The notes beneath the pieces were generated by a model. That model did no database searches, had not been told where the DNA came from, and saw nothing but the letters and a program-made list of their open reading frames with translations. Shown piece by piece: positions 43,321 to 50,612 of a stretch of DNA of 64,000 nucleotides. Made by a program: the position numbers and the translations under genes. This stretch comes from Actinomadura spongiicola (GTDB lineage Bacteria; Actinomycetota; Actinomycetes; Streptosporangiales; Streptosporangiaceae). Numbering within the stretch: the first letter of the stretch is position 1; each line of letters starts with the position of its first letter. The DNA lies in assembly GCF_003432485.1 (NCBI RefSeq), contig NZ_QVNQ01000005.1, positions 558,001 to 622,000 of the forward strand. The letters run 5' to 3'.

Positions 43321-44348
43321 CCCGCGGAGCCGTCCTGCTCGGGGGCCTCGGTGTCGCGCTGGCGGTGCTGTGCCTCGTCGCGGCGAGTGTCGGGCAGGTG
43401 AACGTCCCGCCCGACCAGGTGATCGGGTCGATCCTGCACCGCGTCGGGTTGGATGTCGGACCGCGTCCGACCGCCCTGCGGGGCGACGACGCGCTGTGGG
43501 TCGTGCGGTTCCCGCGCGTCGCGCTGGCCGTCGTGACCGGGGCGGCGCTCGGCTGCTCCGGCACCGTCATGCAGGGCGTCTTCGGCAACCCGCTCGCCGA
43601 GCCCGCCGTGATCGGCGTGTCGTGGGGAGCGGCGGTGGGCGCCGCCACCGTGATCGTGTTCGGCCTGACCGTGCTCGGCGACTGGACGATCGTCGCCGCC
43701 GCGTTCGGCTGCGGCCTCGGCACCACCCTGCTGGTGTACACGGTGTCGCGGTTCGCGGGACGGACCGAGGTGGTCACGCTGCTGCTGACCGGCATCGCGG
43801 TGAACGCGGTGGCGAGCGCGCTCCTCGGGCTGCTGATGTTCGCGGCCGGGAACGACGCGCTGCGCGCCATCACGGCCTGGAACCTCGGCAGCCTCGCGGG
43901 CGCGAACTGGGGCGCGGTCGCGACCGTCACGCCGCTCGCCGCCGCGGGCTGCGCGGTCGCGTTCGGCTGCGCGCGGCGCCTGGACCTGCTGTCGCTCGGC
44001 GAGCGCACCGCCCGCCACCTGGGTGTGGACGTGGAGCGCCTGCGCTTCACCGCGATCGTCGTGATCGCGCTGCTGACGTCGTCGGCGGTCGCGTTCGCCG
44101 GGGTCATCGCCTTCGTCGGGCTCGTCGTGCCGCATCTGATCCGGATGGTGGTGGGCCCCGGGCACCGGACGCTCATCCCGGCGAGCGCGCTCGGCGGCGC
44201 GGTCGTGCTGGTCGCGGCCGACCTGGTCGCCCGGACCGCGATCGCCTACCAGGAGCTTCCCCTTGGGGTGCTGACCGCGCTGATCGGCGGGCCGTTCTTC
44301 TTCTGGTTGCTGCGCCGCGCCCGGAGCGGGTCGGGAGGCTGGGCGTGA
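43317..44348 (+). CDS. hmuU: Haem/iron ABC transporter permease
   Basis: A 343-residue FecCD-type permease with about ten membrane segments. Typical family segments: RFPRVALAVVTGAALGCSGT, FGNPLAEPAVIGVSWGAAVG, ITAWNLGSLAGANWG, GVIAFVGLVVPHLIRMVVG and ELPLGVLTALIGGPFFFWLL. ATG 43317 overlaps the hmuT stop (ATGA); GTG 43311 is an alternative start. Confidence 0.93.
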   Translation: MTRGAVLLGGLGVALAVLCLVAASVGQVNVPPDQVIGSILHRVGLDVGPRPTALRGDDALWVVRFPRVALAVVTGAALGCSGTVMQGVFGNPLAEPAVIGVSWGAAVGAATVIVFGLTVLGDWTIVAAAFGCGLGTTLLVYTVSRFAGRTEVVTLLLTGIAVNAVASALLGLLMFAAGNDALRAITAWNLGSLAGANWGAVATVTPLAAAGCAVAFGCARRLDLLSLGERTARHLGVDVERLRFTAIVVIALLTSSAVAFAGVIAFVGLVVPHLIRMVVGPGHRTLIPASALGGAVVLVAADLVARTAIAYQELPLGVLTALIGGPFFFWLLRRARSGSGGWA

Positions 44349-45175
44349 TCGGCCTGCGCGTCCGGAGGCCGATCACGCCGCGTCCCGTCCCGCCCGGGTC
44401 GGCGGCGGTCGAGATCCGGGGGCTGCAAGTGGAGCGCGGCGCCCGGACGGTCCTCGACGGCGTCGACCTGACGGTGCGGACCGGTGAGGTGTTGGCGCTG
44501 GTCGGCCCGAACGGCGCGGGGAAGTCGACGCTGCTGGCGGCGGTCGGCGGGGACGTCGCCTTCACCGGCGGCATCTCCGTCGACGGCGCCCCGCTCGCCA
44601 CATGGGGCCACACAGAGCTGGCGATGCGGCGCGCGATCCTGCTCCAGCGGCAGACCATGTCGTTCCCGTTCACCGTCGCGCAGGTCGTCCGGATGGGACG
44701 GGCACCTTGGGCGGGCACGCCGCTGGAGGACGACGACGATGCCGCCGTCGCCGAGGCGATGCGCGAGACCGACGTCTCCGAGTTCGCGGACCGTCCGCAC
44801 CCACGGCTGTCGGGCGGCGAGCAGGCCAGGGTCGCCCTGGCTCGCGTCCTGGCCCAGCGGACCGGGACGCTTCTGCTGGACGAGCCCACCGCCGCCCTCG
44901 ACCTGCACCACCAGGAGATGGTGTTCGACGTGGTCAGGGAACGCGCCTCAGCCGGAGCCGCCGTGGTGACCGTCGTGCACGATCTCGGGCTCGCCGCGGC
45001 GCACGCCGACCGGGTCGCGGTGCTCGCCGAGGGCCGCCTCGTCGCGTGCGGCCCGCCCGGTGACGTCCTCACCGCCGAGATGCTCAGCGCGGTGTACCGG
45101 CACGACATCGAGGTCCTCCCGCATCCGCGCACCGGTCGGCCGCTGATCCTGCCGCGCCGCGCCGCCCCGGGGTGA
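44345..45175 (+). CDS. hmuV: Haem/iron ABC transporter ATPase
   Basis: A 276-residue ATPase of the FepC/HmuV class. Walker A GPNGAGKST, Q-loop LLQRQTMSFPF, signature LSGGEQARVALARVLAQ, Walker B TLLLDEPTAALDL and switch His VVHDLGLAAA. GTG 44345 overlaps the hmuU stop (GTGA). It is the last gene of the haem operon. Confidence 0.93.
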   Translation: MIGLRVRRPITPRPVPPGSAAVEIRGLQVERGARTVLDGVDLTVRTGEVLALVGPNGAGKSTLLAAVGGDVAFTGGISVDGAPLATWGHTELAMRRAILLQRQTMSFPFTVAQVVRMGRAPWAGTPLEDDDDAAVAEAMRETDVSEFADRPHPRLSGGEQARVALARVLAQRTGTLLLDEPTAALDLHHQEMVFDVVRERASAGAAVVTVVHDLGLAAAHADRVAVLAEGRLVACGPPGDVLTAEMLSAVYRHDIEVLPHPRTGRPLILPRRAAPG

Positions 45176-45270
45176 TGGCCGCCGCCGGGTGAAACGTGGA
45201 AGCGTTTGAACCCGAAAGCCTCGCGGGCACGTGCTGTGGTTGTCATAGGAGCGGCGGGGCGGGGGAGGAC

Positions 45271-46947
45271 GTGCTGACCACCGAGAGCGACATCGGGAGC
45301 GAGACGGAACCCGACACCGGGGACGGGCCCCGGAGCGGGGGCGGGGCGTGGCGCCGGGTCGCGGCGCGGGCCGTCACCGTCTCGGCGTTCCTGTTCGTGC
45401 TGGTCGCGCTCGTCATGCCGGACGAGTACGCGCGGCTGACCCCGGCCGCGTTCGTGCGCGTCCCGATCGAGGGCATCGTGGGCGTCGCCCTGATCCTCGC
45501 GGCGCCGGAGCGAGCGAGGCGGTACGTGGCCGTGACGGCGGGTGCGCTCCTCGGGTCGCTGACCGTCCTGAAGGTCCTGGACATCGGGTTCGACGCGGTG
45601 CTGGTCCGGCCGTTCGACCTGGTGCTCGACTGGCCGTTGCTGCGTCCCGCCGTGGAGTTCGTCGGCGGGTCGGCGGGACGGGCCGGAGCGGTCGGCGCCG
45701 TCGTCCTCATGGTCGCGCTGGTCGTCGCCGTGGTGGTGCTCATGGCGCTGTCGACGCTGCGGCTCGGCCGGGTCGCGTCCCGGCACCGCGGCGGGGCCGC
45801 CGGGACGGCCGCCGTCCTCGGCGTGGTCTGGGTCGTGTGCGCCGCGTTCGGGATCCGGTTCGTCGACGGGGTGCCGGTGGCGTCGCGGACCGACGCCGTC
45901 CTCGCCTACGACCACGCCCGGCAGGTGCGGGCGAGCCTGAACGACCGGGAGGAGTTCGCGCAGGCCGCCGCCGTGGACGCCTTCCGCGACACGCCGCCCG
46001 GAAAACTGCTGACGGGACTGCGCGGCAAGGACGTCGTGCTGGCGTTCGTGGAGAGCTACGGGCGCACCGCCGTCGAGAGCCCGCAGTACGCGCCGCAGGT
46101 CGGGGCGGTGTTGGACGCCGGGACGCGGCGCCTGCGCGACGCCGGGTACTCCGCGCGCAGCGGCTGGCTCACGTCCCCGACGGCGGGCGGCGGGAGCTGG
46201 CTCGCGCACGCCACGCTGCTGTCGGGGCTGTGGGTCGACAACCCGCAGCGGTACCGCACCCTCGTCAACAGCGACCGGTTCACGCTCAACCGGGCGTTCC
46301 ACCGCGCGGGTTCGCGGACGGTCGCGCTCATGCCCGCCATCACCCGGGCCTGGCCGGAGGGGTCGTTCTTCGGCTACGACAAGGTCTACGACAACCGCAA
46401 CCTCGGGTATCGGGGGTCGCGTTTCAGCTTCGCCACCATGCCCGACCAGTACACGCTGTCGGTCCTGCGGCGCACCGAGCTGGCCGGGACGGACCGGGCG
46501 CCGGTGATGGCGGAGACGGCGCTGGTGTCGAGTCACGCGCCGTGGGCGTCCATCCCCCGGCTCGTCCCGTGGGAACAGGTCGGGGACGGCTCGGTCTTCG
46601 CCGGCATGGGCAAGGGCTACGACGCGCCGTGGCCGTCCGGCGGACGGATCCGCACCGAGTACCGAAAGTCGATCGAGTACACGTTGAACACGCTCGTCTC
46701 GTACGTGGAGACCTACGGCGACGACGATCTCGTCCTCGTCTTCCTCGGCGACCACGAGCCCGCGCCGCTCATCACCGGCCCGGACGCGGGCCGGGACGTG
46801 CCGATCACGATCGTCGCCAAGGACACCGCCGTCCTGGAAAGGATCTCCGGATGGGGCTGGCAGGACGGACTGCGCCCGGCGAAGGACTCCCCCGTCTGGC
46901 CGATGAGCGCCTTCCGCGACCGGTTCCTCGCCGCGTTCGGGGGCTGA
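45271..46947 (+). CDS. Membrane-bound sulfatase-type enzyme (alkaline phosphatase superfamily)
   Basis: A 558-residue protein. Four or five hydrophobic helices occupy about residues 30-195. The extracytoplasmic domain is of the LTA-synthase/sulfatase type (VVLAFVESYGRTAVESPQY, SPTAGGGSWLAHATLLSG, RAWPEGSFFGYDKVYDNRNL) and ends with the metal-binding VLVFLGDHEPAPL. GTG 45271 is preferred since GGGGGAGGAC lies before it. Likely role: transfer or hydrolysis of a phosphate or sulfate ester on an envelope polymer (inference). The next gene, a GT39-like transferase, starts about 30 bp on. Confidence 0.8.
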   Translation: MLTTESDIGSETEPDTGDGPRSGGGAWRRVAARAVTVSAFLFVLVALVMPDEYARLTPAAFVRVPIEGIVGVALILAAPERARRYVAVTAGALLGSLTVLKVLDIGFDAVLVRPFDLVLDWPLLRPAVEFVGGSAGRAGAVGAVVLMVALVVAVVVLMALSTLRLGRVASRHRGGAAGTAAVLGVVWVVCAAFGIRFVDGVPVASRTDAVLAYDHARQVRASLNDREEFAQAAAVDAFRDTPPGKLLTGLRGKDVVLAFVESYGRTAVESPQYAPQVGAVLDAGTRRLRDAGYSARSGWLTSPTAGGGSWLAHATLLSGLWVDNPQRYRTLVNSDRFTLNRAFHRAGSRTVALMPAITRAWPEGSFFGYDKVYDNRNLGYRGSRFSFATMPDQYTLSVLRRTELAGTDRAPVMAETALVSSHAPWASIPRLVPWEQVGDGSVFAGMGKGYDAPWPSGGRIRTEYRKSIEYTLNTLVSYVETYGDDDLVLVFLGDHEPAPLITGPDAGRDVPITIVAKDTAVLERISGWGWQDGLRPAKDSPVWPMSAFRDRFLAAFGG

Positions 46948-46976
46948 CCGCCCTCGCCGTCGCGGCGCTGCTGGCG

Positions 46977-48560
46977 GTGATGGCCGTCGCGATGACGTCC
47001 ACGGCGGTGCGGCAGACCCCCACGATCGACGAGCCGGTGTACATCGCGACCGGCGTGGTCTACCTGAAAGAACACGATCTGCGTTACAACGCCGAACACC
47101 CGCCGCTCGGCAAGCTCCTCATCGGCGCCGGGCCCGTGCTCGCCGGGACGCACCTGGACACCGCGTTCACCGGCACCGAACAGGAGGTCGGACGGCACCT
47201 GTTGTACGAATCGGGCAACGACCCCCAGCGGGTGCTGCTGGCGGCGCGGCTACCGGTGATCGTGCTGACGCTGCTGTTCGGGCCGGTCGTCTTCGCCTTC
47301 GCCCGCGACCTCACGGGCCGCCGCGCCGGCGGGCTCGCCGCGCTCGCCCTGTACGCGTTCTCTCCCGACGTCATCGCGCACGGGTCGCTGGCCACGCTGG
47401 ACGTCCCCATGGCGGGGTTCCTGCTGACCTCGGTGTGGCTGGTGTGGCGGGCGCGGTCACATCCGCGATCCTGCCTGCCGCTCGCGGGCGCGGCGCTGGG
47501 CGCGGCCGTCGCGACGAAGATGAGCGCGCTCCCGGCCGTCCCGGTGCTGCTGATCCTGGCGGCGGTGTCGGCCCGGTCGGCGTCGAGGCGGCGAGCCTGG
47601 TGGGACGTGGCGAGGGACGTGACGACGGTCGCGACGGTGACCGTCGCCGTGGTCTGGGCGGCCTATCTGGCCGTGGACCCGCGGCTCCACTGGACGACAC
47701 CCGCCCACGTTCCTGACATCAGCGGGGTGCGTGGCCTCGTCACCGGCCTGCTGCCTTTCCCGGAGCCGTTTCGCGACGGGATGCGCATCCAGTTCGGCTT
47801 CGAGGACCGGCCCTGGACCGGCTTCCTGTTCGGACGGGTCTACCAGGGCTCGCTCTGGTACTACCTTCCGGCCGCGCTGCTGGTGAAGACCCCGCTCGGG
47901 GCGCTCGCGCTGTGGGCGGTCGGCATCGTCGCGCTGTGGGCCGTGCCACGGTTGCGTCCCGCGGCGCCGTACGTCCTCGTGCCCGCGGCCGTGCCGCTGG
48001 CCGTCGCCATGACCGGCGCCCGCGACCTCGGCGTCCGGTACGTCATCTTCCTTCCGATGTTCCTGGCGGTCGCGGCGGCCGGGGCGACGCGGCTCCGAGG
48101 GCGGTGGGTCCCGGCCGTCGCGGGCGCGCTGCTGCTGTTCGTCGCCGTCAGCTCCCTACGCGCGTACCCCTTCTACCTGCCGTACTCCAACGAGGCGTTC
48201 GGCGGCCCGTCGAAGACCCGTCTACGCCTGCACGACTCCAACGTCGACTGGGGCCAGGACCTCGGACGCCTCGCCGGCCGTCTCCGCGACCGGTATCCGG
48301 GCGAGCCGGTGTGGCTCGCGTACAAGGGAAGCGGCGTCCCGTCCCACTACGGCATCCGCGCCGCCGACCCGCTCGCCGTGCCGCCCGGACGGGTGCGCGG
48401 GCTGCTGGTGGTGTCCGACAGCTGGATCGCCAAGTCGGATCCGCGGCTGACCCCGCTGATCGCCACGAGCGAGCGGATCGACGAGGTCGGTCACTCCATC
48501 ACCATCTTCCGGCGTCCGCACGCCCGGTCGAGAGCGGCGGTCACCGCCTCCGGGTCGTAG
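46977..48560 (+). CDS. GT39-like lipid-carrier-dependent glycosyltransferase
   Basis: A roughly 527-residue polytopic membrane protein with the PMT/ArnT-type layout: QTPTIDEPVYIATG and the YNAEHPPLGKLLIGAG loop (acidic catalytic motif after TM1), many hydrophobic helices, and a C-terminal SNVDWGQDLGRLAGRLRDR. GTG 46977 (ATG 46980) is the first standard start in frame, but it cuts the first helix (LTALAVAALLAVMAVAM) in half. A CTG start at 46945, overlapping the sulfatase stop, would keep it, so the N-terminus is uncertain. The 3' end overlaps the convergent monooxygenase gene by 70 bp. Confidence 0.82.
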   Translation: MMAVAMTSTAVRQTPTIDEPVYIATGVVYLKEHDLRYNAEHPPLGKLLIGAGPVLAGTHLDTAFTGTEQEVGRHLLYESGNDPQRVLLAARLPVIVLTLLFGPVVFAFARDLTGRRAGGLAALALYAFSPDVIAHGSLATLDVPMAGFLLTSVWLVWRARSHPRSCLPLAGAALGAAVATKMSALPAVPVLLILAAVSARSASRRRAWWDVARDVTTVATVTVAVVWAAYLAVDPRLHWTTPAHVPDISGVRGLVTGLLPFPEPFRDGMRIQFGFEDRPWTGFLFGRVYQGSLWYYLPAALLVKTPLGALALWAVGIVALWAVPRLRPAAPYVLVPAAVPLAVAMTGARDLGVRYVIFLPMFLAVAAAGATRLRGRWVPAVAGALLLFVAVSSLRAYPFYLPYSNEAFGGPSKTRLRLHDSNVDWGQDLGRLAGRLRDRYPGEPVWLAYKGSGVPSHYGIRAADPLAVPPGRVRGLLVVSDSWIAKSDPRLTPLIATSERIDEVGHSITIFRRPHARSRAAVTASGS

Positions 48561-50068
48561 GAGGGGAGCACGGCGGCGAGGTGGCCGTCGGGGCGGACGA
48601 CATGGACGGTGTCCGGCCCGGCGTCCAAGGCCTTCCGCACGACGCCTTCGGTGTCGATGTCGTCCAGAGCGTGGACGCGGTACGGGACGTCGGTCGGAAG
48701 GTCCCCCGGGTGACGCGTCGCGGTCAGGATCACGAAGGTGGTGCCGAACAGGCGGCGCAGCCGGGTGAGCGCACCGGAGACGACGCACGGACCGTCAGGG
48801 CAGATCACCCCCGGCACCGGTGGACGAACAGCGCCCGGCTCACACGGAAAGCCGTCCGTCGAACCGGACGGAGTCGTCAGCGGCGAGTCCAGGTACCAGT
48901 ACGGTTCGGCGAGCTTGCCCGAGTCGATGATCGTGCCGGCGTCCGGATGGGTCCGGGCCCTCTCCAACGCCTCCAGGCGGCGGGCGTGCTGCGCGGGCGT
49001 GTGCGGGACGAGGAACTCCATCGTCCGGGTCGTGACGCGGAGGTTCTCGCCCGCGGCCGCCCACCGCTCGACGTCGTAACTGTCCAGCAGCCCGCCGGGC
49101 GCGAGGCCGCGCCGGACGTAGGCGAGTTTCCACGCGAGGTTCTCCGCGTCCTGGACGCCCGAGTTCAGCCCCCGGGCGCCGAACGGCGCGTACAGGTGGG
49201 CGGCGTCCCCGGCGAGGAAGGCGCGCCCGGACGCGAACGTCGCGGCGCGCCGCTCGGAGAACCGGTACAGGCTCCCCCAGACGAGCTCGTACGGCACCGC
49301 CCCGATGATCTTCCGGATGCGGGCGTCCAGCGCCCCGGACGCGCGCTCGGCGGCGAAGTCGTGGTCGCCGGGGACCTGCCAGTCGACGCGCCACGTCCCG
49401 TCCGGGCAGGGGTGGACGAGAACCTGCCGGCCGGGGTTCCACTCGGGGTCGAAGTAGAACCGCCGCTCGCTCGGGAACGGCAGGTCGGCCCGGATGTCGC
49501 AGATGAGGAACTTGTCGTCGAACGCGCGGCCGGGAAAATCGATGCCGAGCAGCTTCCGGACGGTGCTGTGCCCGCCGTCCGCGCCGACCACGTGACTGCC
49601 CCGCACGAAGTTCCCGGGTTCCCCGGCGTCCACCTCCACGCCGAGTTCGTCCTGGCGCAGCCCGCGGACCGGATGCCCGTACCGGACGTCGACGAGCGGC
49701 TCGGCGTCGGCGAGGTCCCGCAGCCGCGCCTCGACCTCCGCCTGCGAGATGTTGATCCAGGGCGGGACGGCGCTCCGCCCCGGATCGGGGAACGTGACGG
49801 AGAACAGCTCCTCGTCCCGGTAGTAGGTGCGGCCGGTCGTCCAGGTCACGCCACGGGCGATCATCGGCTCGGCGCAGCCGACCCGGTCGAGGACGTCGAG
49901 GACGTCACGCTGGAAGCAGATGGCCTTGGACCCGGACGGGTCACGGCGCGCCGCGGCCTCCAGCACCACGCTCGGCACGCCCTGCCGCGCCAGCAGCAGC
50001 GCCGTGACCAGACCGACCGGTCCCGCCCCGACGATCACGACCGGTTCGACGTCGCTCCGCGCGCTCAC
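48491..50068 (-). CDS. FAD-dependent monooxygenase (aromatic hydroxylase type)
   Basis: A 525-residue group A flavoprotein hydroxylase. VVIVGAGPVGLVTALLLARQG is the FAD motif, SHVVGADGGHSTVRKLLGID the DG motif, and SGRAFLAGDAAHLYAPFGARG the second FAD site. The C-terminal thioredoxin-like domain resembles PheA/MhpA-type hydroxylases. GTG 50068 overlaps the ppa stop (GTGA). The substrate is unknown; nearby genes give no hint. The last 70 bp overlap the end of the convergent GT39-like gene. Confidence 0.87.
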   Translation of the reverse strand: MSARSDVEPVVIVGAGPVGLVTALLLARQGVPSVVLEAAARRDPSGSKAICFQRDVLDVLDRVGCAEPMIARGVTWTTGRTYYRDEELFSVTFPDPGRSAVPPWINISQAEVEARLRDLADAEPLVDVRYGHPVRGLRQDELGVEVDAGEPGNFVRGSHVVGADGGHSTVRKLLGIDFPGRAFDDKFLICDIRADLPFPSERRFYFDPEWNPGRQVLVHPCPDGTWRVDWQVPGDHDFAAERASGALDARIRKIIGAVPYELVWGSLYRFSERRAATFASGRAFLAGDAAHLYAPFGARGLNSGVQDAENLAWKLAYVRRGLAPGGLLDSYDVERWAAAGENLRVTTRTMEFLVPHTPAQHARRLEALERARTHPDAGTIIDSGKLAEPYWYLDSPLTTPSGSTDGFPCEPGAVRPPVPGVICPDGPCVVSGALTRLRRLFGTTFVILTATRHPGDLPTDVPYRVHALDDIDTEGVVRKALDAGPDTVHVVRPDGHLAAVLPSYDPEAVTAALDRACGRRKMVME

Positions 50069-50565
50069 TCGGGCGTGCTCGCCGGCGTGCTGCGGGCGCG
50101 TTCGAGGGCCTCGACGATCGTCCGGTCGGCGACCTCCCTGTCCTGCCAGCCGCGCACGTCACCGCCCTTGCCCGGCTCCAGGCTCTTGTAGATGTCGAAG
50201 AAGTGGCCGATCTCGTCTCGGACGTGTTCGGGCACGTCCGCCAGGTCGCGGAACTCGGCGTAGCGGACGTCCCTCGCCGGCACGGCGAGGATCTTCGCGT
50301 CGGGGCCGCCCTCGTCGTGCATCCAGAACACGCCGAGGCTGCGGACGACGACCTCGCAGCCGGGGAACGTCGGCTCCTCCAGCAGCACCATCGCGTCCAG
50401 CGGCTCCCCGTCCTCGGCGAGGGTGTTCGGGATGTAGCCGTAGTCGGCCGGGTACTGCGTCGAGGTGAACAGCATCCGGTCGAGCCGGATGCGGCCGAGC
50501 CGGTGGTCCATCTCGTACTTGTTCCGCGATCCCCTCGGGATCTCCACGACCATCTCGATCTCCAT
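50065..50565 (-). CDS. ppa: Inorganic pyrophosphatase, soluble family I
   Basis: A 166-residue type I pyrophosphatase that hydrolyses PPi from biosynthetic reactions. Active-site elements: VEIPRGSRNKYEMDH, YPADYGYIPNTLAEDGEPLD (catalytic Asp cluster) and GGPDAKILAVPARD. ATG 50565 follows GGGAGGAAACG. It lies 47 bp downstream of polA. Confidence 0.96.
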   Translation of the reverse strand: MEIEMVVEIPRGSRNKYEMDHRLGRIRLDRMLFTSTQYPADYGYIPNTLAEDGEPLDAMVLLEEPTFPGCEVVVRSLGVFWMHDEGGPDAKILAVPARDVRYAEFRDLADVPEHVRDEIGHFFDIYKSLEPGKGGDVRGWQDREVADRTIVEALERARSTPASTPE

Positions 50566-50612
50566 CGTTTCCTCCCGGGATGGCCCTACCCCGGTGCGGG
50601 CGGGCGTGATCG

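Noticed and set aside
44173..46755. 860-codon minus-strand frame opposite hmuV and the sulfatase gene
   Set aside because: Crosses several real plus-strand genes with no recognisable domain.
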